NCBI RefSeq assembly: GCF_037042905.1
Contig: NC_087261.1
Coordinates: forward strand, 23,580,317-23,644,316
Origin: Lytechinus pictus
Taxonomy: Eukaryota > Echinodermata > Echinoidea > Temnopleuroida > Toxopneustidae
Direction: 5' to 3'
Length of the DNA stretch: 64,000 bases
In this document: one piece after another, positions 34,979 to 44,600 of the stretch
How the letters are laid out: the number at the start of each line of letters is the position of its first letter
Numbering within the stretch: position 1 is the stretch's first letter
Notes under the pieces: generated by a model
The model's input: the letters and a program-made list of their open reading frames with translations, nothing else
Database searches by the model: none
What the model was told of the DNA's origin: nothing
Translations under genes and position numbers: made by a program

Positions 34979-37900
34979 ACGAAAAGGGGCGTGTTAAAGA
35001 CTTAATTAGGGGTATTACAATATATAAACCTTCCTTTACAAATGATGCGGTCGCAAGCGGATTATTTTACGCACTGACCATAAAACGGCAGAGTTTGTTG
35101 CCTGGAACAAGATGCGAGCGCGAAGCGCGATCTAATATGTATTGGTATCACGTCCATTGTTTCACTGTAAATGTATAGTCCTATTAGGCTCAATTAACGG
35201 ACAAAGCGAGTGCATGCTAGCTCGCTCGATTTGATTTGTTTTATTCTTTTGTTTGTTACCTATACTCATGGACATGATACGTATCTCACTTATAATAATA
35301 ATAATAATAAGGCGCAAAACGCGACTGATCTGAACTATTTGTTGTTAATTAAAGGTCAAGTTCACCCCAGAAATGTTGATATAAATAAATAGATAAAAAT
35401 CAAATTAGTACAAGGCTGAAAATTTCATCAAAATCGGATGTAAAAGAGGAAAGTTATGACATTTTAATTTGTCGCTTATTTTTCACAAAACAGTGATATG
35501 CACAACTCAGTGACATGCAAATGAGACAGTCGATGATGTCCCTCACTCGCTATTTCTTTTGTTTTCTTATTGTTTGAATTATACAATATTTCACTTTTAC
35601 AGATTTGACAATATAAGGACCAACTTGACTGAACCATATAGTATTAAACACTGCTAATTCCACATGTACCAGGAAAAATTAATCGTTATTTCACTTGGCA
35701 ATGAGGAGAAAATTAGAATATTTCACATTTCATATAATAAAATACAAAAGAAATAGTGAGTGGATGACATCATCAGTCTCCTTTTGCACACCCACCAGGA
35801 TGTGCATATAACTGTTTTGTGAAATTAAGCGAAATTTTAAAATGCCATAACTTTCTTATTTTACATCCGGTTTTGATGAAATTAAGCGAAATTTTAAAAT
35901 GCCATAACTTTCTTATTTTACATCCGGTTTTGATGAAATTTTCAGTTTTATGCTTGTTTGATTTTTCTATTTTTTCTGTACAAATCCACTCTCTGTTGGG
36001 GTGGACTAGTCCTTTAACTTAAAAACGGTATACGTTAATACATAAACATCTAATTGAACACAAAATTTGAGCACAGGGCGAGATCTTAAATGTGATTTGT
36101 CAACTCTTTCCTTCCTATTTTCTCTTATTTCTTCCCAAAAGCTCTCCTTTTGCTTCATGCTTTTTTTCTTATTCCAATTTTGTTCGCGCCCATGAAGAGG
36201 GGAGGGGCGGCAACCTCGGCCCCTTACTGGATCCGCCAATGTATACCAATTGAAACTAATATAACAACGGCATGAACAACTTCTACTACTATTCAATCTA
36301 CTATTCAATCTGCAACATTTAAAGCAAGCCGTTTTGCTATAAGGGCAATACATCTCCTCAAACGAAGAAAAACAATATTTAAAAACCCAAAAATAATATG
36401 AAACAAAAATAAAAGTTTGGACGAAATATGATAGGTTTTAACAAAAATGAGAGAAAACAAATATTCAGCACGTTTTTTTTTAAATACAATTTTTTGTTCG
36501 TTTACTCTATCTATTCAACTTATCATGGTTCATTTTTCCAACCGAGACTAGCTGCGAAAAAAGTATATAGACAGATCGAATCGCATATGGTTCATGTGTT
36601 TGTTTCATTTTATTAAAAAAGTCTACAACGTACGGGATCGGAAGGGGGCGTTGCTGAAGATGTGTCAAGTTTATACACACCCCTTTAAAATAATTTTTAA
36701 AGGGTAGCATCAGCTAACAAATACTCGATTGTAAAATAGCTAGTACCCCCCCCCCCTCCGTCCCACCCCTTCACAATTTACCGGATTGTATAGAGAACTA
36801 ACACTATATACACAATGACCTGTTTAGACTATCAATTTCAGCTGATCAGATCAAGCGTTTCGATATTTAATTCGGGTTAGAAATATACTAGTATCTCTTT
36901 TACCAGCCATGCCATAGTGTATATGTTTCCCAAATATAGGACCGGGTCAGTAATGAATTACAAGTTACCTAGTTTCTTTTAAAGGTAAATGCATTAAAGG
37001 GATGGTCCGGGCTGAAAGTATTTATAGCTTAATGAATAGAGTAGAATTCACTGAGCAAAGAAAATGCCGAAAATTTCATCAAAATTGGATAATAAATAAC
37101 AAAGTAATTAACTTTTAAAGTTTAGCAATATTTTGTGAAAACAGTCGTCATGAATATTCATTAGGTGGGCTGATGATGTCACATCTCCACTTGTTCTTTT
37201 GTATTTTATTATATGAAATTAGGTTTACAGCAAATTTCCCTTCAATACAAAGTCCAAATTAAACAATGAATAGAGCCTATATGGCTATTTGTGTTTGAGT
37301 ATTAACAAAAAAGAAGGATTAAGCAATTATTTCAAAGAGAAATTGACATGATCACTGGCGAAAACGGAAAGGGGAAGGGAATAATCTGTCGTGGATGATT
37401 TCATTTCATTTCTTTTTCATTTTTTGTTTTCATTTTCATAAAAAAGTCTACAACGTACGGGATCGGAAGGGGGCGTTGCTGAAGAAAATGCCGAAAATTT
37501 CATCAAAATCGGATAATAAATAACAAAGTAATTAAATTTTAAAGTTTAGCAATATTTTGTGAAAACAGTCGTCATGAATATTCATTAGGTGGGCTGATGA
37601 TGTCACATCTCCACTTGTTCTTTTGTATTTTATTATATGAAATTAGGTTTATTCAAATTTTTTCCTCCAAGAACTAGAAAAATTGGATAGACAACTGATT
37701 TAGTGCATTATATATTTATTGGTGTAACTTATTTCAGTATAAGGGAGACATATTATTCACACAAGTATGAAATAATGAAAAAAATATTATTTTATGTAAT
37801 AACATAAGAAAACGAAAAGTGGGGATGTGACATCATCAGCCCTCCTAATGAATATTCATGACAACTGTTTTCACAAAATATTGCTAAACTTTAAACTTCA

Positions 37901-38227
37901 ATAACTTTATTATTTGTTATCCGATTTTGATGAAGTTTACGGCATTTTGCTCAGTGAATTCTACTCTATGTATCAGGATATAAATATTTTCAGCCCGGAC
38001 CATCCCTTTAAATGAAACATGGACCATTACGCGATCAAACAGCATAATACTCACTGTGACTGGAATCTTACACGGCGTTCCGAATGCGGAGCTCCCTTTC
38101 CAGGTCCTTGCGATTTCACTGCCTTTCGCTGCGAAGAGGCGAATGCTGTAGAATACGAAGCTGTCACGACACCGGCTATATATGGTTCAGCGGACAGGGA
38201 GCGCACGAGCCGTGACAGCGAGGCCAT
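25305..38227 (-). CDS. PLP-dependent decarboxylase, CSAD/GADL1/GAD family
   Basis: Thirteen exons join in frame to a complete 563-residue protein. Family features run in order: a CSAD-like 'SLNTSQYTY' region (175-183), TPGG (about 214-217), PLP-stacking His256 (QSHYS), Asp339 in [10 protein letters not shown], Schiff-base Lys371 in [17 protein letters not shown] (catalytic loop), and a C-terminal domain ending [13 protein letters not shown]. These enzymes decarboxylate cysteine sulfinate, aspartate or glutamate to hypotaurine, beta-alanine or GABA. 'SLNTSQYTY' points to the CSAD/GADL1 side, whereas 'YLFQPDK' and 'HKMMGV' are GAD-like, so the substrate is open. Oddities: CL replaces the usual NP before HK; TCGST replaces TAGTT; one GC-AG intron; and a basic 64-residue extension precedes Met65, from which a CSAD-sized 499-residue protein would start. 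Confidence 0.95.
25600..25853. mobile_element. Palindromic TA-flanked MITE
   Basis: The left 'tacactgtaaag' and right 'gagtgta' ends are inverted, as are 'ggtaattatgtgtcc' and 'ggacacataattacc'. It lies in the last intron of the decarboxylase. Confidence 0.7.
25854..26000. repeat. (ATT)n and (CAT)n simple repeats
   Basis: Runs of 'attattatt' then 'catcatcatcatgatcatga' immediately after the MITE. The acidic open frame here is composition only. Confidence 0.8.
26096..26559. mobile_element. TTAA-family-1 MITE, diverged
   Basis: 'gttaccctgacaaaagtttg' at the left and 'caaacttttcgtcagggtgaac' at the right are inverted. The interior has 'gtgacgtcatatgggagcag' and the inverse 'gctgctcgtatatgacgtcac'. 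The TTAA edges are lost. Confidence 0.75.
26738..26870. repeat. (AGTA)n microsatellite
   Basis: About 130 bp of AGTA units, interrupted near 26775-26815, in intron 12 of the decarboxylase about 65 bp downstream of the exon 12 donor. Confidence 0.95.
26935..27024 (-). CDS. Decarboxylase exon 12
   Basis: It encodes [20 protein letters not shown] and [10 protein letters not shown], the 'NV.FW.IP.SLRG' block. Acceptor cgttttag, donor GTAAAG, phase 0. Confidence 0.95.
27540..27591 (-). CDS. Decarboxylase exon 11 with GC donor
   Basis: It encodes [17 protein letters not shown]. The acceptor is ctgaacag. The exon ends CAAGAG and the intron begins GCAAGT, a consensus GC-AG donor. This is the only choice that keeps phase 0 into exon 12 and matches family length. 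Confidence 0.88.
28043..28245 (-). CDS. Decarboxylase exon 10
   Basis: It encodes [40 protein letters not shown] and [15 protein letters not shown]. The tyrosine of the catalytic loop (YDVSYDTG) is present. The donor is GTAGTC, phase 2. Confidence 0.96.
28889..29152 (-). CDS. Decarboxylase exon 9, PLP-binding core
   Basis: Residues 300-387: [42 protein letters not shown] (Asp339) and [13 protein letters not shown] (Lys371). 88 codons, phase 0 at both ends, acceptor ttttcaag, donor GTAAGA. Confidence 0.96.
29905..30055. repeat. (GAA)n purine tract
   Basis: About 150 bp of 'gaagaagaag' with interruptions. On the gene strand it is CTT-rich and begins about 35 bases downstream of the exon 8 donor. 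Confidence 0.9.
30087..30141 (-). CDS. Decarboxylase exon 8
   Basis: It encodes [18 protein letters not shown], matching the RGKMIP motif of GAD and CSAD. The donor is GTATGG, phase 0, followed within about 40 bases by a long CTT-rich tract. Confidence 0.95.
30607..30686 (-). CDS. Decarboxylase exon 7
   Basis: It encodes [20 protein letters not shown] and VIPTDD. His256 stacks on the PLP ring in this family. The acceptor follows a run of C13 then attatag. The donor is GTTTGT, phase 2. Confidence 0.95.
30835..31045. repeat. (AAT)n microsatellite and C run
   Basis: AAT/GAT units to about 31010, then a C-run of about 20 at 31026-31046. Located in intron 6 of the decarboxylase. Confidence 0.9.
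31667..31782 (-). CDS. Decarboxylase exon 6
   Basis: It encodes [20 protein letters not shown] and [17 protein letters not shown], completing the TPGG.-.N motif. The donor is GTATGA, phase 0. Confidence 0.95.
32463..32569 (-). CDS. Decarboxylase exon 5
   Basis: It encodes [20 protein letters not shown] and [10 protein letters not shown]. Phase 1 in and out. The donor GTAAGC runs directly into a 13-base C run. Confidence 0.95.
33021..33111 (-). CDS. Decarboxylase exon 4
   Basis: It encodes [20 protein letters not shown] then MISDSLNTS. The FF and N residues and 'SLNTS' match CSAD more than GAD. The acceptor is caaacacag; the donor is GTAAGG, phase 2. Confidence 0.95.
33606..33731 (-). CDS. 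Decarboxylase exon 3
   Basis: It encodes [20 protein letters not shown] and [15 protein letters not shown], the conserved 'HP.EL' region. The donor is GTAAGA, phase 1. Confidence 0.95.
34730..34878 (-). CDS. Decarboxylase exon 2
   Basis: The acceptor is tgttttaaag. It encodes FSRSAR then [20 protein letters not shown] and [14 protein letters not shown]. The internal ATG (34859-34857) sits in gccaggATGg, a very strong context. The donor is GTATGT, phase 1. Confidence 0.9.
34908..34976. repeat. (TA)n microsatellite
   Basis: About 68 bp of TA, starting 30 bp upstream of exon 2 of the decarboxylase on the gene strand. Confidence 0.95.
34990..35340. repeat. GCGCGAAGCGCG-type repeat fragment
   Basis: Contains 'gatgcgagcgcgaagcgcga' (near 35112) and decayed flanks like the 22880-23690 block. 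Confidence 0.55.
35349..36017. mobile_element. TTAA-flanked MITE, family 2 (copy 2)
   Basis: Begins TTAAAGGTCAAGTTCACCCC and ends with the imperfect inverse (GGGGTGGACTAGTCCTTTAA). Both halves contain 'catcaaaatcggatgtaaaa' in opposite orientation. A 59-bp segment near the right arm is tandemly doubled (35821-35879, 35880-35938). Confidence 0.88.
36994..38011. mobile_element. TTAA-flanked MITE, family 3, with internal insertion
   Basis: Begins TTAAAGGGATGGTCCGGGCT and ends with its inverse (AGCCCGGACCATCCCTTTAA). The interior has 'atgaatattcattaggtggg' in the left arm and the inverse in the right. A 424-bp composite insertion (37227-37650) splits it. Its right end is 44 bp from exon 1 of the decarboxylase. 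Confidence 0.88.
38055..38227 (-). CDS. Decarboxylase exon 1, basic N-terminal extension
   Basis: ATG (38227-38225) has G at -3 and +4 and an in-frame stop six bases upstream. It encodes [20 protein letters not shown] then a Ser/Arg/Lys-rich stretch ending RVRFQS. The donor is CACA|GTGAGT, phase 2. It resembles a mitochondrial presequence. Confidence 0.75.
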
Positions 38228-38900
38228 TGCTTAGTTTTATAGACGTTTCAACCGAACCCGTTTCTCACAAAGAACGATAGTACAAAGGTCAGTATTATCC
38301 CAAAAGTTAGATCAAGCTTTCGATCAAACGCAGCCTGTCCTCAGAAGAGCTTCCTGGATAACAATTTGTTCCCGTATAAATTAAAGGTAGGCGTATCATA
38401 TGATTGACAGGGTGACAGCTATAGGCATCGGATAATACTGATGATACATCATATCAAATTTGTATCGTCTATGCAATATGACTTGCCTAGGGCTGTAGGC
38501 CTATTCTCAAAATGTCAACAGCAAATTTCCCTTCAATACAAAGTCCAAATTAAACAATGGATAGAGCCTATATGGCTATTTGTGTTTGAGTAACAAAAAA
38601 GAAGGATTAAGCAATTATTTTAAAGAGAAATTGACATGATTCACTGGCGAAAACGGAAAGGGGAAGGGATGATTTCATTTCATTTCTTTTTAATTTTTTT
38701 TTTCATTTTCATTAAAAAAAAAAAAAAAAAAAAAAAATGCGCACACCCCCTTCCTCTCGTTGATATGTGTGGTGATATTTGTTCGTGATTTGTTTCCCTT
38801 CGGTTTATGTTGTTGTTTTTGCCAATCAAAATGTTTATTAAGATCCTCAAATTATCCACGCTTACTCCTCAGTGAGGAAAGCGAAGGATCCTCTATAATA
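38228..38900. other. Upstream flank of decarboxylase
   Basis: The presumed promoter region. 38518-38712 is a sequence also present at 37227-37439. An A-run of about 22 lies at 38715-38737. No exon seen. Confidence 0.5.
38235..38241 (-). promoter_or_regulatory. TATA-like box upstream of decarboxylase
   Basis: TATAAAA on the minus strand starts only 14 bases before the exon 1 ATG. If it positions transcription in the usual way (about 30 bases downstream), the transcript would begin inside exon 1 past the first ATG and favour Met65. Whether it is used is unknown. Confidence 0.35.
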
Positions 38901-39409
38901 TTAAAGATCAAGTCTACACCAACAAAAGTAGACTTTTATAAAAAGAGAAAAGTCCAACGAGCGTAACACTGAAAATGTCATCAAATTCGGATGTAAAATA
39001 AGAAAGTTATGACATTTCAAATTTTCGCTTGATTAGTCACAAAACAGTTATATGCACATCCTGCATCGTAAGAATGCAAACGAGGAGACTGAAGACATCA
39101 CCCACTCACTATTTTGTATTTTGTTATATGAAATATCATAATGTTCTCCTCATTGTCAAGTGAAACAGATTAATTCCTCCTTGAACATGTTGAAATATCA
39201 AATCTGTATAAAATGAAATATGGTATGATTCAAACAATAAAAACAATATGTAAAGTCGACTATCTCATTTGAATATCACCCAGTTGTGCATCAAATTAAG
39301 CGAAACTTTAAAATATAATAAATTTCTTAAATTCCAGCAATAAGCAAGTTTGATTTTTCTATATTTATTCAAATCAATATTTTTTTTCTGGGGTAGGCTT
39401 GACCTTTAA
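38901..39409. mobile_element. TTAA-flanked MITE, family 2 (copy 3)
   Basis: Begins TTAAAGATCAAGTCTACACC and ends TAGGCTTGACCTTTAA, inverted. Interior 'catcaaattcggatgtaaaa' and 'gaagacatcacccactcac'. Confidence 0.85.
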
Positions 39410-39445
39410 CAAATATTTGATTTACATCATATGTTTGGACCACGG

Positions 39446-40146
39446 ATTAATGGGATGTTCCGGGCTGAAAATGGAATAAAATTCACTAAGCAGAATACTA
39501 AAAATTTCATCAAAATCAGTTGACAAATAACAAAGTAATTGAATATTAAAGTTTATCAATGTTTTGTGAAAACAGTATATGCATATCTTCATGAATATTC
39601 ATTAGGTACACTCTAAAAACACTGAGTAAAATTTAACCCAATATTGAGTAAAAAGGGAACATGCATGTTTGCTGGGTATTTTTTTACCCCATATTGGGCT
39701 ATTTCAACGCAACATTGCGTAAAATTTACCAAATATTGGGTATCTTTTTACCCAACAACATGCACGTTCCCAAATAACCCAATATTGTGAAAACTTTTTT
39801 TTAGAGTGTAGGCTAATAATATTACAGCCCCACTTTCCTTTTTCTTATATTATGTTGAAATCATAATTATTTTCATTTTTTCATACATGTGTAAATGATG
39901 CGTTTCCATTTTGAATAAATCTAATTTCATATAATGAAATACAATAGAACAAGTGGGGGATATGACATCATCAGCCCACCTTATGAATATTCTCAAAGAC
40001 ATGCCGAGAACTGTTTCACTGGAATAATGCAAATCTTAAAAATTCAATAACTCCGTTATTTGTTATCCGATTTTGAGCAAATTTTCAGCATTTCGCTTTT
40101 TGAATTTTTACTCTAGTTATTGAGATATGAATATCCCCACCCTATT
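39446..40146. mobile_element. Family 3 MITE carrying a nested MITE
   Basis: The left 'gggatgttccgggctgaaaa' and right 'gatatgaatatccccaccct' arms match 36994-38011. The element is interrupted at 39606-39810 by a second element. Confidence 0.75.
39606..39810. mobile_element. Nested palindromic TA-flanked MITE
   Basis: 'tacactctaaaaacactgag' and 'ttttttagagtgta' are inverted ends. The interior has 'tacccaatattg' and 'caatattgggta' modules. It is inserted in the 'attaggtgggctgatgatg' motif of the host element. Confidence 0.85.
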
Positions 40147-40242
40147 AATTAATTAATTAATTAATTCATTCATTCATTTATTTATTTATTTATTCATTTA
40201 TTTATCTATTTATTTATTAATTTAATTAATTAGTTAATTAAT

Positions 40243-40322
<80 letters not shown>

Positions 40323-40560
40323 TTATTTATTTATTCATTTATTCATTTATTTATCTATTTATTAATTAATCAATTAAATTAATTAATTAATTAATTAATT
40401 AATTAATTGATTGATTAATTAATTAATTAATTCATTCATTCATTCATTCATTAATTCGTTCGTTCGTTCGTTCTTTTATTTATTTACTTATTCATTCAAT
40501 CCTTCATTTATTTATTTATTTATTCATCTATTTAGTATTTATTCATTTATCTATTATTAA
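40147..40560. repeat. (TTTA/TTAA)n low-complexity array
   Basis: About 410 bp of 4-base units (ttta, ttaa, ttca, ttcg) with no other content. Confidence 0.97.
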
Positions 40561-41105
40561 AGTTATTATTATCTTTTTTTTTTTTTTTTTTTTTTTTTGG
40601 GGGGGGGGGGCTGTCCATTTTTCTTCCTACCCTCACCCCACCCACTGGAATAAATGGAATAAAGTATTGTATCTAGCTTTTTTTAGGCGGGGGCGGGGGA
40701 GGGGGATTGTAATTTGATCTCTTCGAGAGGAAAGCCACCTATTCCAAAGCCAATTACAGCCAATAACAGAGGGAGGTAATTACAGCCAATAACAGAGGGG
40801 GTAATATCGGTGTAGCTTCAGTGGTTCTTTTTGTATTATATTGTATGTCTCCCTCTATGTTACATTTCTAAAAAGCAGTTCAGTCTCAAAGAGAAATATA
40901 TCAATTTGCCCTCCGGTTGTGTGTGTGTATGTGTGTGTGTGTGTGTGTGTGAGGGGGGGGGGGTGGGAGCACATTTATGCGTACGTATATTGAATGTATG
41001 GAATCGTCCATACTAAAATTTCAACCAGATCTGATGGTAACTCGTTCTGAATCCTCTGCTCATCAAAACACCAAATAATGCTAACTAAAAACATCGATTT
41101 TCGAT
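40561..41105. other. Spacer with T25/G10 run and (GT)n
   Basis: T/G run 40576-40611 and (GT)n at about 40919-40950 followed by G10. Otherwise unique AT-rich sequence downstream of the protease gene. Confidence 0.6.
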
Positions 41106-41109
41106 TAAA

Positions 41110-41495
41110 TATTTATTCTCATCGTGGATCCGTCATAACGAGTACGGTCCAAGAACTGTCGAATATTCATAGTTTTTGTTTATGCTAAGGCTTAGCCGAA
41201 CATAGAAGAGTTTGAGTGTTTTTAACGAATTTCAATTTATATTACATCAGATATATATTCTCATCACGGATCCGTCACTTATGATTACGGTCCAAGAACT
41301 GTCGAATATTCATAGTTTTTGTTGATGCTAAGGCTTGGCCGAACATAGAAGAGTTTATGTGAATTTATACGAATTTAATTTTCTATCAAGATATGTATTC
41401 TCATGGTGGATCCGTCACTAATTACGGTCCAAGAACTGTTGAGTATTCCTAGTTATCCCGGATACTCAGGCTTGGGCGGACATAGAGGAGTTTGT
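41110..41495. repeat. Three tandem ~140-bp copies of protease 3' end
   Basis: Units start near 41110, 41253 and 41392. Each contains 'tggatccgtca' or 'cggatccgtca', 'acggtccaagaactgt' and 'cgaacatagaagagttt' or close forms. The third is the true end of exon 8 with its stop codon. The other two keep a related reading frame (LFYVR.SLSINKNYEYSTV on the minus strand) with later stops. Confidence 0.9.
41112..41117 (-). terminator. Candidate poly(A) signal, protease gene
   Basis: AATAAA on the minus strand at the outer edge of the first 3'-end repeat copy, about 335 bp after the stop codon. Confidence 0.35.
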
Positions 41496-41609
41496 TTGGC
41501 GTTCCGTCTCGGAGACCTGTGATTTTATCAGGCGAGGCTTCGTCGACCAAGGTGTTGCGAACATCTTGCGGTGCTACCCCGCGGTCCGCCATTAGTATGG
41601 CTGCAGCTC
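41449..41609 (-). CDS. Protease exon 8, C-terminus
   Basis: It encodes AAAILMADRGVAPQDVRNTL, VDEASPDKITGLRDG and LLYVRPSLSIRDN, then TAG (41451-41449). Acceptor cgcaaaag. Confidence 0.92.
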
Positions 41610-44600
41610 CTTTTGCGGAAGAGAAGGAAAAAGATAGGGTTGGATGAGGGAGGATATATTAAAATGTATTTATCAGAGGCATCGAACGTGGATGTGATGG
41701 GTTAACCATATCGAGTTGCCCCCCAATAATTTTCACAACTTGGACATGTTGGAATATTATGTTTTTTTTTGGAAAATCTATGATCGAAAATCATTCTACC
41801 TTGCATAAAAATTACTATAATTTTTTTATGTCAATTTTTCGGCCCGCTTCGTTTTGAGCGCAAAATTTTGAATTATAGTTTGGCGATTTTTTTCTCTTTA
41901 CTTTTGCCCCAAAACCTGAAGCATGGATCGTGGCCCCCGGTGCTTATGCATTGTGCCATGAGTTATTAGACTGCGTGGGAAGTAGACAAGGTACTTGGAT
42001 AAATTGCCAATTCGTCCACTGCCAACTCGTCCACTCACCACATGGTCTACCTTCGTTTTGTCTCATGCCATTCCGTCCATCATGATTTCGTCTAACAACC
42101 AGTTGGTCCAACATGAACATGTCCAATAACCATTTGCATAGAATCATCACTTCGTCTCATAATCAGTTGGTATTATATTCGTTTTATTTTCATTTCATTT
42201 GCCCAAATAACACTTAATCTAATTAGACCAAATGGTATATGCACTAAATGGCTATCGGACCAACTGGTTATTAGGCAAAACGATGAGTGGATGAAATGGC
42301 AATTAGACCATGTGGATATTGGACGAACTGTTGGTAGACCAGATGAAAGTAGACGAAGTGGCAATTGGACGGATTGGCATTGGACGAAATGAAAATAAAC
42401 TGGTACTTGTCCAAGTAAATACAAACTAGTCCTGGCCCTACTTACCTGCAACGTGAGGGCAAGCCATGCTGGTTCCGGTCTTCGTCGAAGTTGCCGTGTC
42501 ATCATCGTTTCCACAGCTGACGATGTCGGTTCCCGGAGCGAGGATGTCGACACAATCTCCGAAGTTGGAGCTCGGTCGGATGGAATCGTCTGGTTGCGTG
42601 TTACCAACCGTGATGACCTGTATAAAGAAAAAAAGGAAGGAAGAAAGGAAAGAAGCAAGAAAGAAAGACATGAACAAATACATAAAGGAAGGAAGGAAGG
42701 AATGAAAGAAGGAAGAAAGGAAGAAGGAAAGAAAGAAAAAAAGGAGAAATAAATATAAAGGAACAAAGACAAAAATAAAGAAAGGAATAAAGGAACAAAA
42801 ACAGATAATAAAGAAAGAAAAATGAAATAAATAAATAAAATAAATCGTAAGAGAGAGAAAAAAGGAAATAAAAAATATACAGAAACATAACATTTGAAAG
42901 AAAGAAAGGCAGAAAGAAAGAAAAAAATCAATAGGGGGCCTGTACAAAAAATAAAAATAAAATAAATAGTTTGGCGCATAAGTGGCGGTTCACTCAAAGA
43001 TTATAACGTGTGCCGACCACCGATGTGAGACACTTCTTTTGTAGTATACTGCTTGTTAACTTATCTTATCATAATGTAAAAACGAAAAGTTATTCATTTA
43101 TTCAGTGCCTATTGCTCAACAGGGCACCCCGAACAAATGAATCGAACAAAAAAAAAAAAAATTACTAGTGCGCCATCGAACACGTTTAGAATGCACACAA
43201 TATGTTCGTGTTGGAAATGCGACGAAAGTAATGCAGCAATGTGGATATGGTGTTAGACCTGCAGGATGAAGAAAAAGATGGGGAAAAAATCTTCAAGGGG
43301 GGGGGGGGGGGGTAACGGAGAAGGGCTTCCATCCTTCCATGCTTCTTATAACTTGGAGGTGGGGTCGGAATTGTCTATTTTTTGGGGAAATTTGCTTTAA
43401 GATTCCGCGTCATGGGCTCGTTTTAGAGCTCCTCATTTTCGACAAAGTGGAATCCGAGTAAAACCAGAATTCATTGATTTCGCTCGTCCTCGATTTCCCT
43501 TCATCTCCAGTTGGCATGGTTGGGAAGGAGGGGGGGGGGGGGAGGGGTCGCAGCCATTGACGAGTGGACAGCATCTGCGACAGTCGTCCTGAAAAAGCAC
43601 CCTAAACGGGGATTCAAGGACAGGCCGCTACGACACTCTGAACGACTAAACGTGGACTTTATTGTGCATATTTCCCAGAGTTGAATGTTTTGGTCGGAAA
43701 TTACAATAATAACACGTTTCGTGTCGCCATGGATATTCATGAGGCGTAGTATTATCAAATAAACCCTATTTTATCGTCATTCCCAAAGGTTTATTCATAA
43801 AATTGAAAACGTTAAGGCTTCAATAGTCTGAAAAGACTGAAAAACCTTTAAACATAAAAAAAAAAGAAAAAGGTTACTGCCCACTTGCGTCGGCTACACA
43901 AGTACCAGGGGATTTTGGTCTACACCAATTTGTCTACTACTCGTTTGGCTTCATCCCAGATGGTCTAAGTCAATTTCGTCAGCAACTATTCAGTATGATC
44001 TTTTTTGTTTAATTATCACTAAATCAATTTACCACTCTGTCTTCCTTTCATCTAGGCTGCATCCATTTCGCTGAAAATCAAATTGGTCTTACACAAGTCA
44101 TTGTTTTTTTATGGTTAGACGAACTTCGTATGGACCAAGCTTTCATTAAGACATAGTGAAATATTAAAATATGACGGAGTGGACGATATACCTAAAAATA
44201 AAAATTAGACTACTGAGGTGTTGCAAGAAACTTAAATTCGATTACAAGTCAATTTTAGGTCCCTAAATTAATCATAAGTTTTGCAATTAATTGCAAACTT
44301 AATATTGATCACTGATCTGCTTCTGACATCAACAAGAGTGCATTGATTTGTTGCTTCGTGATTGATCTATCACTTGCAAATGAAATTTGCAATTGATTGC
44401 AAATGTTTTCTTGCAACACCCCCGAAGTATGAATTAGATTGAGTGTACCGTAAACCCATGGGCAACATTTGACCAAAACGGTAGATTAAACTGACTTGGC
44501 CCATTAGGAAGTTTGAGATTTAGAAAAGATTGCCTGTATACCTGTCAAATTAAATGAACATAAATGAAACACGCGTACGTGAGTGAGAATCTAACCTCGG

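Noticed and set aside
42173-42997. 274-residue minus-strand frame
   Set aside because: Its F/L/S-rich middle is the purine tract read in reverse. The real protease exon 7 (42446-42617) is read in a different frame.
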